Source of the DNA: Thermostichus vulcanus str. 'Rupite'
GTDB taxonomy: Bacteria > Cyanobacteriota > Cyanobacteriia > Thermostichales > Thermostichaceae
Reading direction: 5' to 3'
Length of the DNA stretch: 64,000 bases
NCBI RefSeq assembly: GCF_022848905.1
Contig: NZ_JAFIRA010000001.1
Location: forward strand, 186,001 to 250,000
Made by a program: the position numbers and the translations under genes. The notes beneath the pieces were generated by a model. The model did not search any database and was not told where the DNA came from. It worked only from the letters and a program-made list of their open reading frames with translations. Positions within the stretch are counted from its first letter, which is position 1. Each line of letters begins with the position of its first letter. Shown piece after piece: positions 34,373-43,776 of the stretch.

Positions 34373-36217
34373 TTAGGACGCCGCTACCGCTGCCGAGGAG
34401 CGTCGCCGCCGCCGAGTGGCATCGGGTAGCCGTTCTTGCCGAAGGTCGCCATCCGCAACGGGCACAGCAGGGGCTGATTCTTCCTCAGGAGATTGCACGA
34501 ACACCACCACCGTCGGTTTGCTGCGCAGTTGTTCCCGCACAAAGCGACGCACCACCCGTTCTAGTTCACCCTTGAGCCCAGCCCAGTCGATATCCACACT
34601 GCCCCGCTCTAGGGAGCGTGCAAAACGAGACCATTCCTGCTTCAGGGTCTCCTCCAAGAGGGGTTTCAGAGCAGAACCTTTCAGATCTTTGGCCTCACCC
34701 GCCAAGCCAAAGGTTTGTACTTGTGGAGTGTAAAGCAACTGGCCGCTGCTATCCAGGCTGAGCACCACCGTCACCATGCCATCTTTGGCGATCTGCTGGC
34801 GCTCTTGGAGCACTCTGTCCATCACCACGCCCGCACGGGAATCATCGATCATTTGCAGGCCAGAGGGCACCTTATCGACGATAGCAATGCGATCTTGGCT
34901 AACCTCCACCACATCCCCATTGTCGACAATCACAATGTTTTCCCGAGGGATCCCCATGCTCATGGCGGTTTCGGCATGCTTGAGCAACATGCGGTACTCA
35001 CCGTGGGTAGGCACGAAAAACTTGGGACGGGTGAGGGCCAGCATCAGCTTTTGATCTTCCTGGCAACCGTGGCCGGAGACATGCAAGCCTTTGTCTTTGC
35101 CGTAGATCACATTGGCCCCCAACTCCATCAGTTTGTCGATCACCCGCGACACCGCAATGGTATTGCCCGGAATTGGGTTGGCGGACCAAACGACTGTATC
35201 CCCAGGCTTAATTTGCAACTGGGGATGCTCACCGTTGGCAATGCGGGTGAGGGCGGCCAGCGGCTCTCCTTGGGATCCGGTGGTGAGAATGATCACCTGG
35301 TCATCCGGCAGGTTATTGATCACCTGCATCGGTTGCAGGGTTTCGTCCTTGCAGCGCACATACCCTAAGCGGCGGGCATGAGCCACCACATTCAACATGG
35401 AGCGGCCCAGCAGAGACACCACCCGCCCCTGTTGTTCAGCAACCTGGAGCACCAGATTCAGACGATGTACCGAAGAGGCAAAGGTGGTAATGATCACCCG
35501 CCCTTTGGCACCGGCAATCGCTTTGGAAAGACCGGGCAACACCGAGGCTTCGGAAGGGGTAAATCCCGGTACTTCCGCGTTGGTGGAGTCGCTAATCAAG
35601 CAAAGAACGCCTTTCTCCCCATGTTCTGCCAGCCGTTGCAGGTCAAAATACTCGCCATCCACGGGTGTATGGTCGATTTTGAAGTCACCGGTCTGGATAA
35701 TGACCCCAGCGGGTGTATGCAGAGCCACGGTAAAACTGTCGGCAAACGAGTGGGTGTTGCGAATAAATTCTGCGAAGAAATGTTTGCTCAAGGGCACAAT
35801 CTCACGGGGGGCAACGGTGCGTAATTCTGTACGGTTAAGTAGCCCCACGTCCCGTAATTTTTCTTCTAGTAAGGCCAGTGCTAATCTAGGGCCGTAAATA
35901 ACCGGAATATCAAATTCCCGCAGGTGATACGGGATCCCGCCGATGTGATCTTCGTGGCCGTGGGTAACCACCATTCCCCGTACTTTGTCCCGGTTTTGCT
36001 TGATGTAAGTCATGTCCGGCAGCACGATATTGACCCCGTGCATACTTTCATCCGGAAAGGCCAAACCGGCATCCAAGAGGATAATGTCATCTTCGTAGCG
36101 GAAGGCCCAAGTATTCTTGCCAATCTCCCGTTCTCCCCCCAGTGGAATCAGCTGAACGGAGGCCGTGGAGGGCAAAGCTGCAGGACGAGAAGCAACAGGA
36201 GTGCGTAATGTTGGCAT
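34373..36217 (-). CDS. rnj: Ribonuclease J
   Basis: A 614-residue metallo-beta-lactamase/beta-CASP RNase. The metal site is in VVTHGHEDHIGGIPYH, followed by VIIQTGDFKIDHTP, LISDSTNAEVPGFT, the beta-CASP segments VIITTFASSVHRLN and TGSQGEPLAAL, and VSGHGCQEDQKLML. RNase J has endo- and 5'-exonuclease activity and shares mRNA decay with RNase E in cyanobacteria. The C-terminal region (KPTVVVFVQSPEEES onward) has a basic tail RRRRRSSAAVAAS. It is downstream of dapA on the same strand after a 279-nt spacer, which shows no structure I can name. Confidence 0.95.
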   Translation of the reverse strand: MPTLRTPVASRPAALPSTASVQLIPLGGEREIGKNTWAFRYEDDIILLDAGLAFPDESMHGVNIVLPDMTYIKQNRDKVRGMVVTHGHEDHIGGIPYHLREFDIPVIYGPRLALALLEEKLRDVGLLNRTELRTVAPREIVPLSKHFFAEFIRNTHSFADSFTVALHTPAGVIIQTGDFKIDHTPVDGEYFDLQRLAEHGEKGVLCLISDSTNAEVPGFTPSEASVLPGLSKAIAGAKGRVIITTFASSVHRLNLVLQVAEQQGRVVSLLGRSMLNVVAHARRLGYVRCKDETLQPMQVINNLPDDQVIILTTGSQGEPLAALTRIANGEHPQLQIKPGDTVVWSANPIPGNTIAVSRVIDKLMELGANVIYGKDKGLHVSGHGCQEDQKLMLALTRPKFFVPTHGEYRMLLKHAETAMSMGIPRENIVIVDNGDVVEVSQDRIAIVDKVPSGLQMIDDSRAGVVMDRVLQERQQIAKDGMVTVVLSLDSSGQLLYTPQVQTFGLAGEAKDLKGSALKPLLEETLKQEWSRFARSLERGSVDIDWAGLKGELERVVRRFVREQLRSKPTVVVFVQSPEEESAPAVPVADGDLRQERLPDATRRRRRSSAAVAAS

Positions 36218-36496
36218 AAGAGTCTAGATCCTCAACAGTAAAACAAACAAAAAACTTGGAGTAGACTAAAACCCCAGCAAAAATGTGCGGATGCTGGATT
36301 CAGCTACTGCAGATCACCCGTTCCCCAGATTGAGAAACAGTGAAATCATGTCAGAGGCAAAATTGATCCACAGGTCAAACGCCACAAAAGAGCCCCATGC
36401 AAACCTCTCAAAACCTTAACCATAGTGGAGGCAAAACCTGAAAAGACGCAATCAAGATCACAATCAAGCAAGATCATCCAAGATTATCAACAACCA

Positions 36497-37417
36497 CTAA
36501 GAAATATTTGCCGCAATTCGCTCGGATCCCTTCAACTCAGTCAACAGCCCCATCTCTTCCAAAACCTGTCGCAAAGCCTGTAAGGAACTCGCCTGCAATG
36601 GAGCCAAGGGTAAGCGCACCCGCCCCACCTTCCATCCCTGCATCTCTAGTGCTGCTTTGACTGGAACAGGGTTGGTTTCAATAAACAAAACCTTGAACAA
36701 CGGAAACAGACGCAAGTGGTGAGCCAAAGCTTGGTCGTGCTGGCCCCTACTGTAGCTCTGGATCAACTCCTGCAACTGCAAGCCGACCAAATGGCTAGCT
36801 ACACTAACCACTCCACTTCCCCCTAAAGACAATATCGGCAAGGTCAGAGAATCATCTCCCGAGTAGATGCCGAAGCGAGAGGGGGTCAGTCGCCGAATTT
36901 CCGAAGCTACATCCATCATACCACTGGCTTCCTTAATAGCGACAATGGTTTCCAACTCCGCCAAGTTCGCCACGGTTTCCGGTTGTAAGCTAGCCCCCGT
37001 CCGACCGGGAATATTGTAGAGCAGGATGGGGAGATCGCTGGCTTCAGCAATGGCCTTAAAGTGCTGATACAAGCCTGCCTGGGTAGGCTTGTTGTAGTAG
37101 GGCACCACTTGTAAAGAGCCATCTAGACCCAACTGGGCGGCTTTTTTGGTGGCTTCGATGGCTTCACGGGTGGAGTTGGAGCCCGTTCCAGCTATCACCT
37201 TGGCCCGCCCGGCCACGGCATCCCGCACCACCCGAAAGAGCTCAAATTCTTCCTGCCAGGTGAGGGTGGGAGACTCGCCTGTGGTGCCGCACACCACCAA
37301 CCCATCGCTGCCATGGGTCACCAAATAATCGGCCAAACGAGCGGCTTCGTCGTAATTCAGCTCCCCCTCAGCGGTAAAGGGGGTAATCATCGCCGTCAGC
37401 ACCCGACCCCAATTCAC
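36497..37417 (-). CDS. dapA: 4-hydroxy-tetrahydrodipicolinate synthase
   Basis: The enzyme condenses pyruvate with aspartate semialdehyde at the start of lysine and diaminopimelate synthesis. I take GTG 37417 as start: GGGGAG lies about 9 nt upstream and the product then begins [14 protein letters not shown], the usual DapA N-terminus; an earlier GTG at 37441 adds eight unrelated residues. Signature segments are [42 protein letters not shown] (Tyr) and [14 protein letters not shown] with the Schiff-base Lys. The order dapA then rnj is common in cyanobacteria; asd is not in the window. Confidence 0.95.
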   Translation of the reverse strand: MNWGRVLTAMITPFTAEGELNYDEAARLADYLVTHGSDGLVVCGTTGESPTLTWQEEFELFRVVRDAVAGRAKVIAGTGSNSTREAIEATKKAAQLGLDGSLQVVPYYNKPTQAGLYQHFKAIAEASDLPILLYNIPGRTGASLQPETVANLAELETIVAIKEASGMMDVASEIRRLTPSRFGIYSGDDSLTLPILSLGGSGVVSVASHLVGLQLQELIQSYSRGQHDQALAHHLRLFPLFKVLFIETNPVPVKAALEMQGWKVGRVRLPLAPLQASSLQALRQVLEEMGLLTELKGSERIAANIS

Positions 37418-37697
37418 AGACTGTCTCTCCCCATCAACCACACCGCTCAGCGCAGAGTTCTTTTATGAACGCTACTGGCCTCTTCATCATAACTGCCCCT
37501 GGGTCAGGGATCCCGTCTGAGTCGATCCGGCTTGCGTCCCTATCGGCCCAGTCCATACCTCACGCATCGGCACAGGCTTAACAAACAGGAGGCAAACCAT
37601 TCAGACGCAGAAGAATAGCTAGTGAGCCAATTTTGGCCTTAGTCTATGGGAAGCAAATTTGTCTTTTTTGCTCCTAACTCTGTGGAGGATCGATCCG

Positions 37698-38324
37698 ATG
37701 GATGCCCTAACTGCTCTGAAAGAGCGCATCTCCGCCAACAAGTTTGACCCCAACCGCAGTTTATCCGCAGCAGAGATCAAAGAGCTGGTTGCCTATGCAA
37801 CAGAAGCCCCTTCTGCCTACAACATTCAGCACTGGCGGTTTGTTGCGGTGACAGAGGCGGATGCGAAAGAGCGTCTGAAGTCTGTAGCCTACAACCAACA
37901 AAAGGTAGCAGATGCGCCCGTGGTTTTTATCATCCTGGGGGATCTACAGGGTTACGAAAAGATGCCTCAGATCGTTGCACAAACCGTTGCTGCCGGGATC
38001 CTACCGGCGGAACAAGGGGAAAGCTGGGTGAAAATGGCGCAAAGTGCCTACCTTAACAATCCCACACTGGCGCGGGATGAGGCGATTCGCTCCGGGGCAA
38101 TGGCGGCCATGGCCTTAATGATTGCCGCTCAAGCGAAAGGGCTGGTGAGCGGGCCGATGATTGGGTTTGACCCGGAAGGGGTGAAGCGGGAATTCCACAT
38201 TCCCGACCGCTATGTGCCGGTGATGTTGCTGCCGGTCGGATATGCCGCCCCGGGGAATTGGCCACGGAAACCCCGTTTGAGTGTGGATGAGGTGCTGGCC
38301 TTTGGGCAAGGGCGAGAGTTTTAG
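37698..38324 (+). CDS. Nitroreductase-family flavoprotein
   Basis: ATG 37698 has GGAGG 9 nt upstream. The 208-residue product belongs to the FMN-dependent nitroreductase family: [39 protein letters not shown] (FMN-binding), [20 protein letters not shown] and [20 protein letters not shown]. Such enzymes reduce nitroaromatics or quinones with NAD(P)H; the physiological substrate is unknown. The last four bases overlap the convergent ndhD stop. Confidence 0.88.
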   Translation: MDALTALKERISANKFDPNRSLSAAEIKELVAYATEAPSAYNIQHWRFVAVTEADAKERLKSVAYNQQKVADAPVVFIILGDLQGYEKMPQIVAQTVAAGILPAEQGESWVKMAQSAYLNNPTLARDEAIRSGAMAAMALMIAAQAKGLVSGPMIGFDPEGVKREFHIPDRYVPVMLLPVGYAAPGNWPRKPRLSVDEVLAFGQGREF

Positions 38325-39922
38325 TCGTAGAGGGCGGGAGCCAAAGCCACCGTTTCGGTGGGTGGGGGGAGTTCTTGCCGCAGGGTGGCGACTAGAGCGT
38401 TGGTGGATTGGTCGTAGAGGGTGGTGACCAATTTTGGGTACAGCCCAATGCCAATAATCGGGATCAGCAAGCAGGCGATGATAAACACCTCTCGCGGTTC
38501 GGCATCCACCAGTTCCTCATGTTCAGTCAGGTCTTTGTTTTCCGGCCCAAAGAAGATCTGCCGCAACATGGACAGCAAGTAGATGGGGGTCAAGATCACT
38601 CCGACTGCCGCCAAGAAAACGATGACCACCTTAAAGGGGCCAGAGTAGGCATCCGTGGTGGCCATGCCGATAAACACCATGATCTCGGCCACAAAGCCGC
38701 TCATGCCTGGCAGTGCCAGAGAGGCCAGTGAGCAGGCGGTAAACATGGAGAAAATCTTCGGCATTTTCAGCCCCACGCCCCCCATTTCCTCCAGCTCCAG
38801 CGTGTGGGTACGGTCGTAGGTAGCTCCCACCAAAAAGAAGAGACTGGCCCCAATTAACCCGTGGGAGATCATCTGCAACATCGCCCCACTCATGCCGATC
38901 TCCGTCAGACAGCCGATGCCGATCAGCACAAAGCCCATGTGGCTGATGGAGGAGTAGGCGATTTTGCGCTTCAGGTTACGCTGCGCAAAAGAGGTCAGGG
39001 CGGCAAAGATGATGTTGACCACCCCCAACACGATCAACACCGGCGCAAAGTAAAGGTGGGCATCCGGGAGCATCCCCACATTCATACGCATAAGAGCATA
39101 TCCCCCCATTTTCAGCAAGATCCCGGCCAGCAACATGTGGACTGGTGCAGTGGCCTCTCCATGGGCATCCGGCAACCAAGTATGCAGAGGGAAAATCGGC
39201 AGCTTCACCCCGTAAGCAATCAGAAAGGCCCCGTAAATGAGTAGCTGGAAGGTGAGGGGATAGGTTTTCTGGGCCAGATCCGTCATGTCAAAGCTGATGG
39301 TGTTGCCGTAGAAAGCCATGGCCAAAGCCGCCACCAAAATAAACAGGGAGCTGAGGGCGGTGTAGAGAATGAACTTGGTGGCCGCATAGAGACGGTTTTT
39401 CCCACCCCAGATGGAGAGCAACAGATACACCGGGATTAGCTCCAATTCCCACATCAGGAAAAAGAGCAACATATCCTGTACGGCAAACACCCCGATCTGG
39501 CCGCCGTACATGGCCAACATCAGGAAATAAAACAGGCGCGGCTTCAGGGTGACGGGCCAGGAAGCCAGGATGGCCAGGGTGGTAATGAAGGCGGTGAGCA
39601 GGATCAAGGGCATCGAGAGGCCATCAGCCCCCACCGACCAGCTCAGGCCCACCTGGGGTACCCAGCTATAGCGCTCAAACAGTTGCAGCCCGCTGAGGCT
39701 GGGATCATAGCCGTAGTAAAACCCGGCCAGCAAAATCAGCAGATCCGTGACCCCAATGAATAATGCAAACCAGCGAATCCGTTCCGCCAGCTTTTGGGCA
39801 TGGGCACGGCTGTTGGGATCCCCTGCCGGAGCCGGGATCAACGGAATGAATAGGGAGGCGACAATCGGGTAGAAAATCACCGTCGTCAGCCAAGGAAACT
39901 CGCTCAAGCTGGGCAGTGCCAT
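38321..39922 (-). CDS. ndhD: NAD(P)H-quinone oxidoreductase chain 4 (NDH-1 subunit D)
   Basis: A 533-residue antiporter-like membrane subunit of the thylakoid NDH-1 complex with about 14 helices. Clear markers are [77 protein letters not shown] and [13 protein letters not shown]. It takes part in proton pumping during respiration and cyclic electron flow. Cyanobacteria have several NdhD paralogues; NdhD1/D2 (NDH-1L) seems likelier than the CO2-uptake forms, but I cannot prove it. No ndhF lies next to it. Confidence 0.92.
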   Translation of the reverse strand: MALPSLSEFPWLTTVIFYPIVASLFIPLIPAPAGDPNSRAHAQKLAERIRWFALFIGVTDLLILLAGFYYGYDPSLSGLQLFERYSWVPQVGLSWSVGADGLSMPLILLTAFITTLAILASWPVTLKPRLFYFLMLAMYGGQIGVFAVQDMLLFFLMWELELIPVYLLLSIWGGKNRLYAATKFILYTALSSLFILVAALAMAFYGNTISFDMTDLAQKTYPLTFQLLIYGAFLIAYGVKLPIFPLHTWLPDAHGEATAPVHMLLAGILLKMGGYALMRMNVGMLPDAHLYFAPVLIVLGVVNIIFAALTSFAQRNLKRKIAYSSISHMGFVLIGIGCLTEIGMSGAMLQMISHGLIGASLFFLVGATYDRTHTLELEEMGGVGLKMPKIFSMFTACSLASLALPGMSGFVAEIMVFIGMATTDAYSGPFKVVIVFLAAVGVILTPIYLLSMLRQIFFGPENKDLTEHEELVDAEPREVFIIACLLIPIIGIGLYPKLVTTLYDQSTNALVATLRQELPPPTETVALAPALYD

Positions 39923-39961
39923 GAATGCAACCTCGTTACGCCAAGTTCACTCCAAACCACC

Positions 39962-40190
39962 AATACAGCCCTTTAATGCTCCGCATCCCAAAAGTAAACG
40001 CGGGTTTGCTACACCAACAGTTGTGTCCTTACCCTTTTACCCTATTTTGAAAGGGCTAGAGTGCTCCGCACCGCTGTCGCGAAGGGGATTCCCCCGTGCT
40101 AGGTGACTAGCAGTCGCGCTAGCGTGCCCTTCGCGCAAAGGGCTGTATCGGGGGATCCCTGTCGACGGTTCCGCGACAGCCCTTTACCAG
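39962..40190. repeat. Palindrome-rich dispersed repeat region, copy 3
   Basis: Starts with ACAGCCCTTTAATGCTCCGC, as at 2549, then AAAAGTAAACGCGGGTTTG. It contains TCGCGAAGGGG, the unit AGCAGTCGCGCTAGCGTGCC and CTTCGCGCAAAGGGCTGT. The terminal ACAGCCCTTT (about 39964) and AAAGGGCTGT (about 40136) form an inverted pair about 170 nt apart, and a further ACAGCCCTTTACC follows at about 40176. It fills the 464-nt gap between ndhD and the next gene; no coding signal is seen. Confidence 0.6.
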
Positions 40191-40386
40191 AATCACCCCT
40201 GAGTATCGATGCTTAGCAAATCTACAGGATTATCTTAAGGCTCGAACTCCGGTTTCGAGGGATTTAGAGGGGATCCCTGAAAGCAGTCCCTATTGCATAG
40301 GGAGTAGGTGCAGTTGCGGATCGTTGTGCCCGAGAATGGATCCAGAAACCCAACCGTACACCTGCTCGCAAGGGATCCCAATCATC

Positions 40387-41265
40387 ATGCCTCAGCCCAA
40401 ACTGATCATCCACGGTGGAGCCGGTAGCGCCCTGGATGGGGAAAACAGTGTGGAAACTGTGAGGGGATCCCTGCGGCAGGTAGTGGAGAGCACCTATGAA
40501 TTGCTGCGAGCAGGGCAAAGTGCCGAAGCGGCGGTGCTGCATGCCTGTCAATTGCTGGAGGATGACCCCCTCTACAATGCGGGTACGGGTTCGGTGCTGC
40601 AATCGGATGGACAAATTCGCATGAGTGCCGCCCTCATGAACGGGGCAAACCAGGCCTTCAGTGGGGTGATTAACGTCAGCCGCGTTCAACATCCGATTGT
40701 AATGGCCCAAGCCTTGCAATCTAGCCCCGACCGAGTGGTGGCCGAACAAGGCGCTGCTGAGCTGGCCCGGGAACTGAAATTACCTCTCTACGACCCGGCC
40801 ACCTTGAAACGGGTTCAGGAATGGTTGCAGTTGCGCCAAGCTCATCCCCCGGCACGGGTGCTCACCTCTTTGGCGATGGGCACGATTGGCGCTGTTGCCC
40901 TCGATCAACAGGGGCAAATTTCTGTAGGAACCTCCACGGGCGGGCGGGGGTTTGAGCGCTTGGGTCGGGTGAGCGATTCGGCGACCCCAGCCGGAACCTA
41001 TGCCAGTGCTGAGGCAGGGGTGAGTTGTACCGGCGTCGGGGAAGATATCTTAGATGAGTGCCTAGCGGCGCGGATTGTGGTGCGGGTGGAGGATGGCATG
41101 AGCCTAAAAGCGGCAGTGGCCAAGTCTTTTCAAGAGGCCCGCCAACGCAGCCGTGCCTTTGGGGCCATTGCCCTATCCCGATCCGGTGAGATTGCCTGGG
41201 AGACCACCACCGATATGCTCCTGGCTGCCTATCACGATGGGCAGGGGATCGGCTTCACGATCTGA
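40387..41265 (+). CDS. iaaA: Isoaspartyl peptidase / plant-type L-asparaginase
   Basis: A 292-residue N-terminal-nucleophile hydrolase. It begins PKLIIHGGAGSALDGE, the family signature, and has the self-cleavage site before Thr166 in AMGTIGAVALDQQG, which becomes the N-terminus of the beta subunit. GTSTGGRGFERLGRVSDSAT and GVSCTGVGEDILD complete the active site. It hydrolyses isoaspartyl dipeptides and asparagine, and in cyanobacteria related enzymes degrade cyanophycin dipeptides (beta-aspartyl-arginine). Start at ATG 40387; an in-frame upstream ATG at 40324 would add a non-homologous leader. Confidence 0.92.
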   Translation: MPQPKLIIHGGAGSALDGENSVETVRGSLRQVVESTYELLRAGQSAEAAVLHACQLLEDDPLYNAGTGSVLQSDGQIRMSAALMNGANQAFSGVINVSRVQHPIVMAQALQSSPDRVVAEQGAAELARELKLPLYDPATLKRVQEWLQLRQAHPPARVLTSLAMGTIGAVALDQQGQISVGTSTGGRGFERLGRVSDSATPAGTYASAEAGVSCTGVGEDILDECLAARIVVRVEDGMSLKAAVAKSFQEARQRSRAFGAIALSRSGEIAWETTTDMLLAAYHDGQGIGFTI

Positions 41266-41421
41266 AGGATTGATCTCGAGGATTTGATCTCAAGGATCGA
41301 GCCAACCCCAAGCTTGCGGAACTCCTCCTGGACAAGCCCGCCGCCGTTGGATAAGAGTGGAAATAGTACTTAAACAAACCAAGCCCACTCCCCAGTGGGC
41401 CACTATGGGAAACCCCAATTT

Positions 41422-42465
41422 ATGGCACTTCATGCTGAGTTGCACCGCCACCTGGGCGGCTCTGTTGTACCGAGAATTCTGTGGCGCTATTTTCATCGCC
41501 AGGGATCCCCTTTGGCGGAGCGCTTTCCCACCTATCCCGAATTTGAAGACTTTTACACTCGCCCCCGCAACACCCTTGAGGATTACCTGGAACTGCACAC
41601 CCTGGTGGAGCATGTGCAAACCCTAGAGACTCTGCCCTATTTCATCTATCGTTTGTTGCGGGGGGCCTATGTGTTCGAAGATTTGGCCTATCTGGAAATT
41701 CGCTATACCCCCTATCTGCGCACGGATCCCAGCCTAGATGAGGCGGATCGGCTCAAGCAAATGCGCCAGGTAATCGAGACGGTTGGCCAAGCCAGCCAAC
41801 AGCAAGAGTACCCGATCGTCACCAGCCAGATCCTGTGTTTGCACTCCCGCCTGCCTAGCCACATTAATCGAGCCATGCTGGAGGCGGCTGTCGAGTCAGA
41901 CTATGTGTGTGCCATCGACCTAGCTGGAGGAGACAAACCCTATCGGGAGCGCATGGAGGAGTGGATTGAGCTGTACAAATACGCCTTGGCTCGGGGCCTC
42001 AAAACCACCGCCCACCTCTACGAAACCTTGGATGGCTGCCACCCGGAATTGTTGCCCTATGTCTCGCGGATCGGGCATGGCATCCAAATTCCGCTGCATT
42101 ACCCGGAATTGCTCCCGGAACTGGCGCGCCGCGGACAATGTTTGGAAGTGTGCCCCACCACCTATCTGAAAACGGGCACTCTACCCAGTCTGGATCCCCT
42201 CAAGATTGTCTTTGATCGCTGCTTTGAAGCGGGAGTCGATATTGCCATCTGTACCGACAATGCCGGTTTGCACAATGTGCGGTTGCCTTTTGAATATGAG
42301 AACCTGCTCACCCACGACATTATTAACTTTGAACAGTTAAAACTTTGTCAGGAGGCGGCCTTCCGCCATGCTTTTGCTTGGCCCTACAAGGATCGTCCGG
42401 CCTCGCTGTTGTCGGAGTTGCAGCAGGGGGTAGCGGCGGCATCTTTGGTGGCGCTCGAAGCCTGA
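41422..42465 (+). CDS. add: Adenosine deaminase family protein
   Basis: A 347-residue TIM-barrel deaminase. Metal and catalytic segments are visible: LHAELHRHLGGSV (HxH), DLAGGDKPYRERME, KTTAHLYETLDG, RIGHGIQIPLH, LEVCPTTYLKTGT and ICTDNAGLHNV. It converts adenosine (or a close relative such as adenine or a modified base) to inosine and ammonia. The start is ambiguous between GTG 41395 and ATG 41422; the HxH motif lies only a few residues in, so the shorter form is taken. The DUF3095 pseudogene follows 70 nt later on the same strand. Confidence 0.88.
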   Translation: MALHAELHRHLGGSVVPRILWRYFHRQGSPLAERFPTYPEFEDFYTRPRNTLEDYLELHTLVEHVQTLETLPYFIYRLLRGAYVFEDLAYLEIRYTPYLRTDPSLDEADRLKQMRQVIETVGQASQQQEYPIVTSQILCLHSRLPSHINRAMLEAAVESDYVCAIDLAGGDKPYRERMEEWIELYKYALARGLKTTAHLYETLDGCHPELLPYVSRIGHGIQIPLHYPELLPELARRGQCLEVCPTTYLKTGTLPSLDPLKIVFDRCFEAGVDIAICTDNAGLHNVRLPFEYENLLTHDIINFEQLKLCQEAAFRHAFAWPYKDRPASLLSELQQGVAAASLVALEA

Positions 42466-42535
42466 GTCGTGGGACAGACGGGATCCCTGGCAATTCGGGT
42501 TCTCCTAGAGTAGGAAAGGGATCCATCCTGGGGCT

Positions 42536-43693
42536 ATGGCCAATTTTTACGAGCAATTGGCGGTGATGGAGAGCCTACAGGATGTGGCCAACCTCGATCA
42601 GTTCGCGCGGATCCCGGAAGACTGGTGGGTGGTCATCACCGATATTCGTGGTTCTACCCAGGCGATTGCGGCAGGTCAGTACAAAGCAGTGAACCTGATC
42701 GCGGCCTCCTCGATTGTGGCTGTTCTGAACGGGGCCAGGAATGTCGGGATCCCGTTCGTGTTTGGCGGGGATGGGGCTTCTTTGGTGATTCCGGCGCAGT
42801 TGTTAGAACCGACTCGGCAAGCCCTAGTGGCAACCCAAGCTATGGCTAAGCAAGCCTTTCAACTGGAGCTGCGGGTGGCTTTGGTGCCGGTGGCTGTTGT
42901 TCACCAAAGCCCCTATGAGTTGCGGGTGGCCAAGTTGCGGGTGTCGCCTGAATATACCCAGGCCATTTTTATGGGCGGGGGATTAAAATTTGCCGAGGCG
43001 TTGATCAAGGATCCCCGCACTGCCCCTCAATTTGCCGTGCAGTGGCCTCAGGGATCCAAGCCACAAGCAGACTACAGTGGGCTGGAGTGTCGATGGCAGG
43101 ATATCCGTAGCCCCTATGGAGAAACCCTCAGTCTTTTAATCAGTGCCACCAGTCCGAATGAACGACAAAGCACCCAGATTTACCAGGAGGTTCTGGAGCA
43201 GATCAAGCGCATCTATGGAACGGGATCCCAGCGTCGCCCGGTGAGCTTGCAGTCTTTGCACCTAACCTGCCAAGACCGACAGTTGCAGTTAGAGACCTTG
43301 GTGCATCAGGGTCGGCAACCTCTGCTTGTACAGGCTTGGTATCGGCTCCGGCTGAAGTTGGAAAACCTTTTGGGTTGGTGCCTGATGCGCTTGCACTTGG
43401 GGGTGTAGGGAAACTATCCCCAGCTGGTGGTATCCGCCACCGATTTCGAGGAGCTGGACGATTTGCTGCGCATGGTGATCGCCAGTAGCCCCGACTAACG
43501 ACAGCGGTTGACCCAATACTTGGAAACCCGCTTTCGCCAGGGAGAACTGGCCTACGGGATCCACATTTCCGATCGGGCTTTGTTGACTTGTTTGGTGTTT
43601 GAGCGGGATGGTCGGCAGGTGCATTTTGTGGATGGAGCCGATGGCGGCTATGCTTTGGCGGCCAGGGACTTGAAAACTCGCCTCAACCTCTGA
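42536..43693 (+). pseudogene. DUF3095-family gene interrupted by two in-frame stop codons
   Basis: The first 290 codons encode a DUF3095-like protein with cyclase-like segments (WWVVITDIRGSTQAI, then VFGGDGASLVIPA) and end at TAG 43406-43408. The same frame continues as family-like sequence (GNYPQLVVSATDFEELDDLL), meets a second stop TAA at 43496-43498, and goes on (LTQYLETRFRQGELAYGIHI, HFVDGADGGYALAARDLK) to TGA 43691-43693. There are no frameshifts, so the original gene of about 385 codons was hit by two point mutations, or is read through. The N-terminal part could still be expressed as a truncated protein. It follows the adenosine deaminase gene. Function of the family is unknown. Confidence 0.8.
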
Positions 43694-43776
43694 GTCCAGC
43701 TCTTGCGCAGGTTTTCCACAACAAGGCTGGCACCCTTGAGGAACCTTGAAAGGTTGTAAAAGAGTCCTGGGGTGGC

